Shown piece by piece: positions 35,041 to 44,539 of a stretch of 64,000 nt of DNA. Where the stretch lies: assembly GCA_965202905.1 (NCBI GenBank), contig OZ241868.1:2232001-2296000 (forward strand), read 5' to 3'. The stretch's first letter is position 1. Each line of letters begins with the position of its first letter. The stretch comes from CAYFYS01 sp965202905. Its GTDB lineage: Bacteria > Pseudomonadota > Alphaproteobacteria > MPNO01. The translations under genes and the position numbers were made by a program. Below the pieces are notes generated by a model that worked only from the letters and a program-made list of their open reading frames with translations, was not told the origin of the DNA and did no database searches.

Positions 35041-36273
35041 ATGAACCCGCCGGGCCGGCATCCCTATCGCTGGGCGATGCTGGCCGGGGTGTGGGCGGTT
35101 TATTTCTGCTTCGGCATGACGACCGCGTCGCTGGCGCCGCTGGTCGCGCCGATCAAGGCCGATCTCGGCATCGGCAATGCCGCGATGGGCGGCGTGCTCG
35201 GCGCCTGGCCGCTGGTCTATATTTTCGCCGCGCTGCCCTGCGGAATGCTGGTCGACCGGATCGGGGTGCGCTGGAGCCTGACCCTGGGGGCGGCGGTGAT
35301 CGCGGCGTCCGGCGGTCTGCGCGGGCTGGCCGGAGACGCGACCGGCCTGTTCCTCGCCGTCGCGGTTTTCGGGCTCGGCGGGCCGCTGGTCTCGGTCGGC
35401 GCGCCCAAGGCGATCGCCCAGTGGTTCGCCGGGCCCGAGCGCGGCTTCGCGCTGGGCGCCTGCCTGACCGGACCCTATCTCGGGGCGGCGCTCGCGTTCT
35501 CGCTGACCCACAGCGTGGCCATGCCGCTCGCCGGCGGCGACTGGCGGAGCGTGGCCGCCGGCTATGCCGGCCTGACGCTGGCCGCCTGCCTGATCTGGCT
35601 CGCGATCACCGCGCATCCGGCAAGCCGCAGCGCCGAGCGCGAGGCCTCGGCCTCGGCCGACACGCGTGTTTCGGCCTTCATCGACCTGCTCGCCCTGCCC
35701 CCGGTGCGGCTGATCCTCGCCATGGCGGTGCTCGCCTTCTTCTTCGGCCACGGCCTGCACAACTGGATGCCGGAGATCCTGCGCGCCGGCGGCATGAGCC
35801 CGATCGCGGCCGGATACTGGGCTGCGGCGCCGACGCTGGTGGCGATCGCCGCAGCGCTGGCCGTCCCGCGGCTGGCGGCGCCGGCGCGGCGGATGGCGAT
35901 CATCGCGGCGCTGCTCGTCTGCGGCGCGCTGGCGGCGCTCCTGATCCAGGCCGGAAGCGGCGCGGTGCTGACGGCCGGGCTGGTGTTGCAGGGCGTCGTG
36001 CGCGGCGCGCTCGGGGCCGTGGTGATCCTGCTCCTGATGGAGACCGACTCGGTCGGCGCCGAGCGCATGGGGGCCGCCGGCGGGCTCTACTTCACCGCCG
36101 GCGAGGTCGGCGGCGTCCTCGGCCCGCTCAGCGTCGGCGTGCTGGCCGAGGCGACCGGCGGTTTCGCCGTCCCGCTCTATCTGTTGAGCGCGGTCTGCGC
36201 GGTCGAGCTGGCCCTGCTCGCCCGGCTGCGGGCGCACCAGCGACGGCGCCAGCGACAGCACCAGCGACGATAG
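35041..36273 (+). CDS. MFS transporter, CynX/NimT-like
   Basis: A 410-residue, 12-helix MFS protein: NAAMGGVLGAWPLVYIFAALPCGMLVDRIG (motif A region), QWFAGPERGFALGACLTGPY, and a C-terminal half with GGMSPIAAGYWAAAP. The arginine/glutamine-rich tail (RRRQRQHQRR) is a tandem-duplication product. Four GCCGCATCGTCGCAG-like repeats (34978-35040) separate it from the selenoprotein. Substrate unknown. Confidence 0.8.
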   Translation: MNPPGRHPYRWAMLAGVWAVYFCFGMTTASLAPLVAPIKADLGIGNAAMGGVLGAWPLVYIFAALPCGMLVDRIGVRWSLTLGAAVIAASGGLRGLAGDATGLFLAVAVFGLGGPLVSVGAPKAIAQWFAGPERGFALGACLTGPYLGAALAFSLTHSVAMPLAGGDWRSVAAGYAGLTLAACLIWLAITAHPASRSAEREASASADTRVSAFIDLLALPPVRLILAMAVLAFFFGHGLHNWMPEILRAGGMSPIAAGYWAAAPTLVAIAAALAVPRLAAPARRMAIIAALLVCGALAALLIQAGSGAVLTAGLVLQGVVRGALGAVVILLLMETDSVGAERMGAAGGLYFTAGEVGGVLGPLSVGVLAEATGGFAVPLYLLSAVCAVELALLARLRAHQRRRQRQHQRR

Positions 36274-36284
36274 GGGGGGATCGC

Positions 36285-36885
36285 GGCGCTTTCGACCGAG
36301 GCCCGGCGGATCGTCCGTTCGGCTCGATCCGCCCCTTGGATGCCTCGGGTTCGGTCTGCGCGCCGGCGAGGAACATCTCGCGCCATCGTGTGAGCACGGC
36401 GATGAACTTCTCCGGGCCCATCGACTTCATCACCTGGAGGTTGGCGGGGTTTTCGGCGAAGCGCTCCCGGTACTGCCCGGTCGCGCAGATCGCCTCCATG
36501 CCGCCTTCTCTGGCGATGCGGATAAACCGACCGTAGTAGGTCTCCGGCAGGCGCCCGGCCGCGAACGGCCCGCCGGTCACCCGCATCAGCAGCAGCCCGC
36601 GCACGGCTTGCGCATGGCGCAGGCAGAACAGGATCGAGGTGCGCGCACCGGCCGAGGAGCCCCGATACAGGCCGGCGGCGCGTCATGCTGGGCCAGCAGT
36701 GCATGAAGGTCGTCGGCCCGGACGATCTCCTCGACCTCCTCGCCGTCGAGCGAGATGCCGGAGGCGCCGGTGTTCCGCCGGTCGTGGAGGAAAACCCTGA
36801 AGCCCTCGGCGGCGATCATGCGCGCGAGCTGCAGGAACTCCGCATAGCCTCGCCGCCCGGCGGGTCGTCAACGCCACCGGCGGGT
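36285..36885 (-). pseudogene. Alpha/beta hydrolase, frameshifted
   Basis: Minus strand: MIAAEGFRVFLHDRRNTGASG and DGEEVEEIVRADDLHALLAQ in one frame, then GSSAGARTSILFCLRHAQAV (GxSxG nucleophile elbow) and LLLMRVTGGPFAAGRLPETYY in another, ending FIAVLTRWREMFLAGAQ. The shift falls just before the nucleophile elbow, and the C-terminal catalytic His region is missing. Inactive as assembled. Confidence 0.65.
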
Positions 36886-37294
36886 CGTCAACGCCACCGG
36901 CAGGCCGTCAACGCCACCGGCGGGCCGTCGGCGCCGACGATCTCGTCGTTGATGTCGAGCCCGTCGATCTTCGCGATCGGCGTCTCCGGCGCCCCTGTCC
37001 CGTCCCCGGCCGGGACTCCCGATACGGAGCCCCCTCTCGCCGCCGATAGCGGCGCGGTAACGACCGGCGAGCAACGGTGAGCAACGATGAGCCCTGCGGG
37101 CGCATTGGCGCGCCGCACCGCGGACCGGCCGATCCCGTCGGCGCCGATGGCGGGCCGCTACATCCACGCCCGGCAGTTCGAGCGCCACCGCAGTGTCGTC
37201 GCCGCAGTGTCGTCGCCGCAGTGGCGTCATGGCCCTTGGCGCGCGTGCGCCGTCCGGCTTTGGACGACGCCCGCGTCCGGCCTTCCGGCCTTGC
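36886..37294. other. Spacer with tandem repeats, no gene seen
   Basis: Contains CGGGTCGTCAACGCCACC-type 18-bp repeats (about 36858-36930) and a 14-bp repeat CAGTGTCGTCGCCG (37191-37222). A minus-strand frame (PETPIAKIDGLDINDEIVGA) looks protein-like, but I cannot assign it; it may be the N-terminal remnant of the broken hydrolase. Confidence 0.4.
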
Positions 37295-39391
37295 TCACTG
37301 GTGCCCGAGCAGCGCCTCGGTATAGGTCGGTAACGGCCACAGACGGCTGTCCATCAGCACTTCGAGCCGGTCCGCGACATCCCGCGCCGCCTGCATCAGC
37401 GGTTTCAGGCTCTCATGCACATAGGCCGCCGAGCGCGCGGGGTCGTCGTCGGTGACGTCGTCGAATGCCTGCGCAAGCTCGTCGGTCGCTGTGAGGAGCT
37501 CTTGGACGAGATCCTTCTTTTCGTCGAACAGCCTGGCGGCGTAACCCGATTCGGCGCCCGCGCGCGCATCTTCCATGGCCGCAGGAATGATCATCGTGCG
37601 CAGGATCCTCAACAACGCGCCCGCCTCGATCCACAGCTCCGTCGCGTAGGCCTCCTGCAAGATGCATTGCCGCGCCGCGATCTCGCTCTCGCTGAAGATG
37701 CCGAGGTCGCCGAACAGCTTGACGTTCTTGGCCGAGGTCAGCGTCTCATAGGCCTCGGGGCTGCTCTTGAGATGGATCAGATCGTTGTTCGCGGCGTGCC
37801 GGTAGAGTTCCTCCGAGTAGCCGTCGCCGCTGAACAGCGCACCCTGGTTCTCCTTGATGGTCTCGCGAATGACCCGATCGACCTCCTTGCCGGCTTCGAT
37901 CTCATCGCACATATGCTTCAGGCTGTCGGCGAGCGCGGCGTTGACCATCGTGAGCGGGAAGGCGATGTGCTGGTTGCCGCCCACCGCCCGGAACTCGAAT
38001 CGGTTGCCGCACCAGGGGAACGGCGCGGTGCGGTTGCGGTCCTCCAGGGTGGCCCTGATGTCGGCGACCGGCGCCGAGATCTCGATCTGCTTGTGTTGCG
38101 TGCTATAGGCGGTGAACAGGCCACCGTCGGCGACCTTCTTCACATGCTCTTCCAGGAGCCGGCCGAGATGGAGCGTGATGATCGCCGGCGGCGCCTCCTG
38201 TGCGCCCAGCCGATGATCGTTGCCGGCGGTCGACACCCCGCAGCGCAAGAGGTCGCCGTGCTTGTTGACCCCGCGCAAGAGCGCCGCCACGAAGGCGATG
38301 AAGCGACGATTCTCGCTCTCGATCTCGCCGGGCACGAACAGGTTCGCCCCGCTGTCGGTGTTCAGCCCCCAATTGTTGTGCTTGCCGTTGCCGTTGATGC
38401 CGGCGAACGGCTTCTCGTGAAACAGGATGGCGAAATCGTGCTCGAACGCCAGATCGCGTAACACGTCCATCGCCAGCACGTTGGTGTCGGCGGCGAGGTT
38501 GGCCAGGCTGAAGATCGGCGAGATCTCGTGCTGCGCCGGCGCCACCTCGTTGTGGGTGCAGTGGATCGAGATGCCGAGCACCCACATCCTCTCCCGCGCC
38601 TCGGCCATGTAGCGGTTCACGCGCGGCGTCAATCTGGCGAAATAGTTGGTCGACATCTCCTGGCCGCGCAGCGGCCGCGCGCCCAGCAGCGTGCGTCCGC
38701 AGGCCATCAGGTCGGGCCGTTCCAGGTATACTTTCCGGTCGATCAGGAAGAACTCCTGCTCCCAGCCGACATTGCACACGACCTGTCTGGCCGCGGTGTC
38801 TCCGAGATGGTGCAACAGCCGTAAGCTTTGCTCGTTGACCGCCATGTCGGCGCGCAACAGCGGCGTCTTCTGGTCGAGCGCCTCGCCGGTCCAGGAAACG
38901 AAGGCCGACGGGATATAGAGCGTCTCGCGATAGACGAAAGGCGGCGAGCCCGTGTCCCAGCCGATATAAGCCGCCGCCTCGTTGGTTTCGCGCAGGCCGC
39001 CGTTCGGGAAGGACGATCCGTCGGTCTCGGTCTGGAACAATTCGGAGCCGGTCAGATTGATGATCAGCCGATCGGTCGTGAAATCCACCGCCACGAAGGT
39101 CTCGAGCTTCTCGCCGTGAATCGGCCCGCGCATCGGCGAGAACCAATGCGAATAGCCGATGCAGCCCTTCGACTGCGCCCACTCCCGGATCGACAGCGCC
39201 AGCGCGTTCGCTTCGTCCTTTTCCATCGGCAGCCCGGTCGCCCGGCAACGGGCGAAGGCGTAGTAGATCTCCGGATCGACCAGCTTCTTGAGGATGGCGT
39301 CATCCAGCACGTTGCTGTTCATGTTCGCGAATGTCGACGGCAGGGCGGTGGTCTGGATCGGTGCGTCGTAGGTGGAGTGCGTCACGGTCAC
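37295..39391 (-). CDS. glnN: Glutamine synthetase type III
   Basis: 698 residues from GTG (MTVTHSTYDAPIQTTALP) with GGGAGAAG upstream; the longer frame is a repeat-rich leader. GSIII hallmarks: NVGWEQEFFLIDRKVYLERPDL, ISIHCTHNEVAPAQHEISPIF, GINGNGKHNNWGLNTDSG, RFEFRAVGGNQHIAFPLTMVN. Makes glutamine from glutamate and ammonia with ATP as a large homo-oligomer. Usual family length is about 700-730. Nearby in the window are AmtB and PII, though 10 kb away. Confidence 0.92.
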   Translation of the reverse strand: MTVTHSTYDAPIQTTALPSTFANMNSNVLDDAILKKLVDPEIYYAFARCRATGLPMEKDEANALALSIREWAQSKGCIGYSHWFSPMRGPIHGEKLETFVAVDFTTDRLIINLTGSELFQTETDGSSFPNGGLRETNEAAAYIGWDTGSPPFVYRETLYIPSAFVSWTGEALDQKTPLLRADMAVNEQSLRLLHHLGDTAARQVVCNVGWEQEFFLIDRKVYLERPDLMACGRTLLGARPLRGQEMSTNYFARLTPRVNRYMAEARERMWVLGISIHCTHNEVAPAQHEISPIFSLANLAADTNVLAMDVLRDLAFEHDFAILFHEKPFAGINGNGKHNNWGLNTDSGANLFVPGEIESENRRFIAFVAALLRGVNKHGDLLRCGVSTAGNDHRLGAQEAPPAIITLHLGRLLEEHVKKVADGGLFTAYSTQHKQIEISAPVADIRATLEDRNRTAPFPWCGNRFEFRAVGGNQHIAFPLTMVNAALADSLKHMCDEIEAGKEVDRVIRETIKENQGALFSGDGYSEELYRHAANNDLIHLKSSPEAYETLTSAKNVKLFGDLGIFSESEIAARQCILQEAYATELWIEAGALLRILRTMIIPAAMEDARAGAESGYAARLFDEKKDLVQELLTATDELAQAFDDVTDDDPARSAAYVHESLKPLMQAARDVADRLEVLMDSRLWPLPTYTEALLGHQ

Positions 39392-39843
39392 GGATTCTTC
39401 TCCCGGATTGGTTCGCCGCTCGGCCCGCGCATCGGGCAAATCATTTTCGACCAGCCCGGCGGCGCAGACAATGGCGCAGACGATACCGGCGACCGATACC
39501 GGCGACCGATCGCGGTAAAACGCCGGTCCGGGGTGCGGGTGAACGCGCCGTCCTCGACATCGCGCTCGCCGGAGACGGTCGATGCCGGGGCGTTCGAGGC
39601 GGTCGCATCCGCCCGATGAGGACGAACACGCCCGGGAGCGGCGCGCGCAAACGATTTCCCGAACCCTCGGGTCGCGCCGGCGCTTTCCCTGAACGCGGCC
39701 CCTGAACGCGGCCCCTGAACGCGGCCCCTGAACGCGGCCCCTGAACGCGGCAGGTTTCTGAACCACAGATTCGAAGGATTGGCGTAAAGTCGGGTAACTT
39801 TGCTTCCATTCCCAATCGGCAAACCGGGAGGAGGATGCGCGCG
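39392..39843. other. Divergent intergenic region with 13-bp tandem repeats
   Basis: Lies between glnN and the binding-protein operon. GAACGCGGCCCCT is repeated about five times at 39696-39750, and GATACCGGCGACC twice at 39481-39508. No ORF with protein-like composition. Probably holds both promoters, but I could not place boxes confidently. Confidence 0.6.
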
Positions 39844-41112
39844 ATGGAGCGGATGACGCGGCGAACGATGCTCCGCTCCGGTCTTGGCGGATGTCTGATG
39901 GCGCCTTTGTCGAGCGCTCTCGCCATGGCTGCGGAAACCGACGGTCCGGGCGAGGCGGAGATCGTCCTCGGCATGTCTGCGGCGTTCTCCGGCCCGTCGC
40001 GAGGGCTCGGCATCGAACTCTACCGCGGCGCCAGCGCCTATTTCACCCATGTCAACCGGGCCGGAGGCGTGCATGGCCGCAAGGTCGTCCTGAAGACCTA
40101 TGACGACGGCTACCAGCCCGACCCGTCGGTCGCGAACACGATGACGCTGATGCTGAAAGACCGGGTCTTCGCGCTGTTCGGCTATGTCGGCACGCCGACG
40201 GTGACCCGGGTGCTGCCGATGCTCAAGAAGTTCCAGAAGCACAAGGTCTATCTGTTTTTTCCGTTCACCGGCGCCCAGCCGCAGCGCGAGCCGCCCTATG
40301 GCGAGTTCGCTTTCAACCTGCGCGCCTCCTACCGTCAGGAAACCGCCGGCCTGGTCGACAATTTCGTCGCCATCGGCCGGCGGCGCATCGCCGTGTTCTA
40401 CCAGGCCGACGCATACGGCCGCAGCGGCTGGGCCGGGGTGCGGCGGGCGCTCGGCAAATACGGCGAACGGATCGTCGGCGAGGCCACCTACCGACGCGGC
40501 GAGAAGTTCACCGGCAGCATGCGCCGACAGGTCGAGATCCTGAAACCGTCGAGGCCCGATGCGGTCATCTGCATCGGCGCCTACGCGGCCTGCGCGGCGT
40601 TCCTTCGCGACGCCGTGGATCTCGGCCTGCGGGTTCCGATCGCCAACCTCTCCTTCGTCGGCAGCGAGAACCTGCTGAAGCTGATCACCGAGGGCCGCGA
40701 GGACAGCCGGCGCTACACCGGGCTTCTGGTGAACTCGCAGGTCGTGCCGTCCTACGAGGACGTTTCGATCCCTGCGGTGCGCGAATACCGCGAGCTGATG
40801 CGGCGCTACGATCCCCAGGCGCCCCGGGCTCTGCAGAAGGAGCGCTATGCGCCGTTTGCGCACAGCTTCGTCAGCCTCGAAGGTTTCCTCGACGCCAAGC
40901 TGATGGTCGAGGTGCTGCATCGCCTCGGCGAGGAACCGCGGCGCGGCCGGCTCGAGAGCGCCGTATTCACGGTCGATGACTTCGATCTCGGCATCGACGA
41001 GCGGGTCTCTTTCAGCGCCACCCGCCGGCAGGGCCTGCAACGGGTCTACTACACCGTCGTCGAGGCGGATCGTTTCGTCACCCTGAACGATTGGGAAGAC
41101 AGGTTTTCGTGA
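39844..41112 (+). CDS. Periplasmic branched-chain-amino-acid-type binding protein 1
   Basis: About 422 residues. The ATG at 39844 is favoured because GGAGGAGG is 9 nt away; ATG 39835 abuts it. Twin-arginine signal TRRTMLRSG and a hydrophobic run precede AAETDG. Peripla_BP_6 fold: IVLGMSAAFSGPSRGLGIEL, RGASAYFTHVNRAGGVHGRKV, VFALFGYVGTPTVTRVLPML, RRIAVFYQADAYGRSGWAGVR. No ABC permease or ATPase follows; instead a HAMP sensor starts 1 nt after the stop, so this protein probably presents a ligand to a membrane sensor. Confidence 0.85.
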   Translation: MERMTRRTMLRSGLGGCLMAPLSSALAMAAETDGPGEAEIVLGMSAAFSGPSRGLGIELYRGASAYFTHVNRAGGVHGRKVVLKTYDDGYQPDPSVANTMTLMLKDRVFALFGYVGTPTVTRVLPMLKKFQKHKVYLFFPFTGAQPQREPPYGEFAFNLRASYRQETAGLVDNFVAIGRRRIAVFYQADAYGRSGWAGVRRALGKYGERIVGEATYRRGEKFTGSMRRQVEILKPSRPDAVICIGAYAACAAFLRDAVDLGLRVPIANLSFVGSENLLKLITEGREDSRRYTGLLVNSQVVPSYEDVSIPAVREYRELMRRYDPQAPRALQKERYAPFAHSFVSLEGFLDAKLMVEVLHRLGEEPRRGRLESAVFTVDDFDLGIDERVSFSATRRQGLQRVYYTVVEADRFVTLNDWEDRFS

Positions 41113-41113
41113 G

Positions 41114-41851
41114 ATGAGAATCCAGAAGCTTTTCCAGAAGACGTTGTTCGGCATTTTCCTGCTGTTCGGCCTGATCGGCGTATCGACCTCGATTCTGTGC
41201 ATCTACACGGTCGAATCGCAGCTCTCGAAGGAATACGAGAGCAACAGCAAGGGCATTGCCAAGACCATCGCCAATGCCAGCGTCGATATCCTCCTCAATC
41301 GCGACCTGTCGTCGCTGCAATCCCTGATCGACCAATTCGTCGAGATTCAGGGCATCAGCTACATCTACATCACAAACGAATCGGGCGAGTTTCTGGCGCA
41401 CACCTTCGTGCCCGGCATTCCCGAAGAGATCCGCAACGGCGATCCGTTCAGCACCGCGACCGTCGAGCGCAGCCTGCCCGGGATGGGCGACTTCGTGGAG
41501 GTCAGCAGCCCGATTCTCGCCAGCGTCGCCGGCAGCGTTCACATCGGCATGGACATCGGGCTGATCGCCCTGAAGATACAGCGGGCGATCGGCCAGCAAG
41601 TCTATCTGATCTCGACGATATTCGTCGTCGGCGTCTTCGCCACCATCTGGTTCGTCGGCCTCGCCGCCAAGCCGATCGAAAGGCTTCTCGCCTATGCCGT
41701 GCGCCTCGCCGGCGAGGGCCGCGCAGCGACCGACGACCGGCTGCTCGCCCGCAACGACGAGATCGGAGAACTCGCCCGCCTTTTCGTCCATGTCGCCGGT
41801 CCGGTTCGGACGCCCGCGGCCGGGGACGCGCGACCGGGCGGTCATGGCTGA
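41114..41851 (+). CDS. Membrane sensor with Cache-like domain and truncated HAMP
   Basis: 245 residues: TM1 (about 12-33), a periplasmic sensing domain (IAKTIANASVDILLNRDLSSL, ISYIYITNESGEFLAHTF) of Cache type, TM2 (about 165-188, VYLISTIFVVGVFATIWFVG) and a HAMP helix 1 (KPIERLLAYAVRLAGEG). The protein stops shortly after LARNDEIGELARLF, so there is no kinase or methyl-accepting domain. Either the catalytic half was deleted when the MFS gene arrived or it works as a co-receptor for the downstream histidine kinase. Confidence 0.75.
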   Translation: MRIQKLFQKTLFGIFLLFGLIGVSTSILCIYTVESQLSKEYESNSKGIAKTIANASVDILLNRDLSSLQSLIDQFVEIQGISYIYITNESGEFLAHTFVPGIPEEIRNGDPFSTATVERSLPGMGDFVEVSSPILASVAGSVHIGMDIGLIALKIQRAIGQQVYLISTIFVVGVFATIWFVGLAAKPIERLLAYAVRLAGEGRAATDDRLLARNDEIGELARLFVHVAGPVRTPAAGDARPGGHG

Positions 41852-41887
41852 TCCCGGCGCGCCGCGGGCCGGGTCCGGAAGCCGGCG

Positions 41888-43180
41888 ATGATCCCGCGCA
41901 CGGTCATCGTGCTGCTCTGCACCATGCTGCAGGTCTGCTTCGGGACGGTGTATGCGTGGAGCTTCTTTCAGACGCTCCTGGTCGCTCGACTCGGCTGGTC
42001 GTTCACCGAAACTGCGATTGCCTTCAGCGTCGCCATCTTCTCGCTCGGCACCTCGGCCGCCTGGGCCGGCGCGGCGCTGCCCCGGCTCGGGCCGCGCCGG
42101 CTGGCGCTCGCCGGCAGCGTATTGTTCTCGGGCGGCTATATGATCGCCGGCCTGGCCCTGCATCTGGACGCCATTTTGATGTTCTATCTCGGCTATGGCG
42201 TGATCGGCGGCGCCGGCATCGGGCTTGGCTACGTGACGCCGGTCGCCACGGTGGCCAAATGGTTTCCCGATCGCAAGGGGTTGGCGACGGGGATCGTGGT
42301 CATGGGTTTCGGCCTCGGCGCGTTCCTGTTGAGCAAGCTGTTGGCGCCCCTGCTGGTGCTGCGGACCGAGGGCGACCTGCCGTTGGTCTTCGTCTCGCTC
42401 GGCGTCGTCTTTGCGGCCATCCTGATCCCTTCGAGCCTCGCGCTGCGCGATCCGCCGGCGGATTTCGCCGCCGCGGCGAACGCGCCCGGGGCCGCGCCGG
42501 ACGACGAGGACGGGTCGATCGGGCTGTGCCTGCGCTCACCGGAATTCGCGATGATGTGGCTCGTTTTTTTCTTCAACATCGCGGCCGGGATCTCGGTCAT
42601 CAGTTTTCAGTCGGTGCTGCTGCAAGATGTCTGGGAGCTCGCCGATCCGACTATGGAGCCGCAAACCCTGGCCGAATACGGCGCCACCCTGATCGCCGTC
42701 AGCTCGCTGTGCAACGGTGTCGGACGGCTGTTCTGGGGGCTGCTGTCGGACCGCATCGGCCGCATCCGGGTGTTCCGCATTCTGCTGGCCAGCCAGATGG
42801 TCGTCTTCGGGGTTCTGATGACCGAACGCGATCCGTGGATCTTCTCTGTGCTGGTCTGTTACGTGCTGCTGTGCTTCGGCGGCGGCTTCGCCACGATGCC
42901 GTCCTTCGTTCTCGACGTTTTCGGCGGCAAGCGGATGTCGGTGATCTACGGGGCGGTGCTGACCGCCTGGGCAGCGGCGGGGATCTTCGGTCCGCTTTAT
43001 GTCGGTTATCTGAAGGACCAGTATCCCGACCGCGCCGTCACCTATTGTTTCCTGATCGGCGTGCTGATCCTCGGTCTGGGTTATGTGTTCTCCTACCTGT
43101 TGAACGACGACCGGATCCGCCTCGGTCGGCCGACCCTGGAAGGCACGCTGCGTCAATACGGCGTCCAGCCGCCGAGATGA
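41888..43180 (+). CDS. MFS transporter, oxalate/formate-antiporter-like
   Basis: 430 residues, 12 helices, OxlT-like: VCFGTVYAWSFFQTLLVARLGWSF, YGVIGGAGIGLGYVTPVATVAKWFPDRKGLATG, NGVGRLFWGLLSDRIGRIRVF, IFGPLYVGYLKDQYPDRAVTY. This family exchanges small carboxylates. Embedded in a signalling operon, so its substrate may be the ligand sensed. Confidence 0.83.
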   Translation: MIPRTVIVLLCTMLQVCFGTVYAWSFFQTLLVARLGWSFTETAIAFSVAIFSLGTSAAWAGAALPRLGPRRLALAGSVLFSGGYMIAGLALHLDAILMFYLGYGVIGGAGIGLGYVTPVATVAKWFPDRKGLATGIVVMGFGLGAFLLSKLLAPLLVLRTEGDLPLVFVSLGVVFAAILIPSSLALRDPPADFAAAANAPGAAPDDEDGSIGLCLRSPEFAMMWLVFFFNIAAGISVISFQSVLLQDVWELADPTMEPQTLAEYGATLIAVSSLCNGVGRLFWGLLSDRIGRIRVFRILLASQMVVFGVLMTERDPWIFSVLVCYVLLCFGGGFATMPSFVLDVFGGKRMSVIYGAVLTAWAAAGIFGPLYVGYLKDQYPDRAVTYCFLIGVLILGLGYVFSYLLNDDRIRLGRPTLEGTLRQYGVQPPR

Positions 43181-43264
43181 GCCTCCCGATATCCCGGAAC
43201 CGGGCGCCGGGCGGTCGCCGGCCGGCGGCGATAACGAGAGGAGGGCCGCCAATCTCACCGGCGG

Positions 43265-44539
43265 TTGACGTCAATCTCACCGGCGGTTCACAATGAGCCG
43301 GCGGTTCACAATGAGAAAGCAATCGATCCCACCACAGGGAAACTCGATAGGGAAACCTGGGAGAGTACGATAAAGCGAAAACCCAGCAAGATACTGGTGG
43401 TCGACGACGAGCCCGACCTGGAACAGCTCGTCCGCCAGCGGATGCGCCGCGAGATTCGCGGCGGCCAGTACGAATTCGTCTTCGCACGCAACGGGGTCGA
43501 AGCGCTCGTGCGGTTGAAGGAGCACCAGGACATCGACATGGTTCTCTCGGACATCAACATGCCCGAGATGGACGGCCTGACGCTGCTCGAGCAGATCCCG
43601 GCGGTCGATCCCAATGTGCGCTCGGTGGTGGTCTCCGCCTATGGCGACATGAAGAACATCCGCACGGCGATGAACCGGGGTGCTTTCGATTTCGTCACCA
43701 AGCCGATCGATTTCGACGACCTGCGGCTGACCATCAGCCGTACCCTGGAGCACCTCGCGCTGTGGCGCTCGGCCCTCGAATCCCGCGACAAGCTCGTCGC
43801 GCTGGAAAACGAACTCGACCTGGCCAGCCGGATGCAACAATCGATCCTGCCGACGAGCTTCCCCGAGACCGCCGGGTATCGGGTGTTCGCGAGCATGGAG
43901 CCGGCGCGCAACGTGGGCGGCGATTTTTACGACATACTGCCTTTGCCCAAGGACCGCCTCGGCCTCGCCGTGGCCGATGTTTCGGGCAAGGGCGTCCCGG
44001 CGGCGCTGTTCATGATGTCCAGCCGCACCCTGCTCAGGGGCGCGGCGATCGGTCATTCCGATCCGGGCGAGATGATGTGCGAGGTCAATCGACTGCTCTG
44101 CGAGGACAACGACGCGGCGATGTTCGTCACCGTCTTCCTGGCGGTCTTCGATCCGGCCAGCGGCAAGCTCGTCTATGCCAACGGCGGACATAATCCGCCG
44201 CTGGTTCTGCGGACCGACGGAACGACGGCGCTGCTGCCCGCGATCGAGGGGGTCGCGCTGGGCGTCGCCCCGGAAATCGAGTACGCCGAGGGCTCGGTGA
44301 CTCTGTCGCCGGGCGAGGCGGTGGTTTTCTACACCGACGGCGTGACCGAGGCGGAGAACCGCCGGGGCGAGCAGTTCGGCCTCGAACGGTTGCGCCGGGT
44401 GTTCGCCGCCGGCGCGCCCGGCGACGCGCGCGGCGTCACCACCGCGGTGTTCGAGGCGGTCCGATCCTTCGCCGACGGCGCGCCCCAATTCGACGACATC
44501 ACCTGTCTGACGCTGTGGCGCGGCGAGGATCAGCCGTGA
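43265..44539 (+). CDS. Response regulator fused to PP2C (RsbU/SpoIIE-type) phosphatase
   Basis: Receiver: KILVVDDEPDLEQLV (acidic pair), VLSDINMPEMDG (phospho-Asp), VVSAYGD, and FVTKPID (Lys). A coiled linker (LESRDKLVALENELDLASRMQQSILP) joins a PP2C domain: ARNVGGDFYDILPL, VADVSGKGVPAALFM, VFYTDGVTEAENRRGEQFG, DDITCLTLW. Predicted to dephosphorylate a STAS anti-anti-sigma protein on phosphorylation by the histidine kinase. Start unclear: TTG 43265 has no RBS, whereas GGGAGAG stands 4 nt before an ATA (43370) preceding KRKPSKILVV. The stop overlaps the next gene (GTGA). Confidence 0.85.
   Translation: MTSISPAVHNEPAVHNEKAIDPTTGKLDRETWESTIKRKPSKILVVDDEPDLEQLVRQRMRREIRGGQYEFVFARNGVEALVRLKEHQDIDMVLSDINMPEMDGLTLLEQIPAVDPNVRSVVVSAYGDMKNIRTAMNRGAFDFVTKPIDFDDLRLTISRTLEHLALWRSALESRDKLVALENELDLASRMQQSILPTSFPETAGYRVFASMEPARNVGGDFYDILPLPKDRLGLAVADVSGKGVPAALFMMSSRTLLRGAAIGHSDPGEMMCEVNRLLCEDNDAAMFVTVFLAVFDPASGKLVYANGGHNPPLVLRTDGTTALLPAIEGVALGVAPEIEYAEGSVTLSPGEAVVFYTDGVTEAENRRGEQFGLERLRRVFAAGAPGDARGVTTAVFEAVRSFADGAPQFDDITCLTLWRGEDQP

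Noticed and set aside
33964..36261. 765-codon minus-strand open frame opposite the selenoprotein and MFS genes
   Set aside because: Arg/Gln/His-rich, no domain, and antisense to well-supported genes; a GC-driven shadow.
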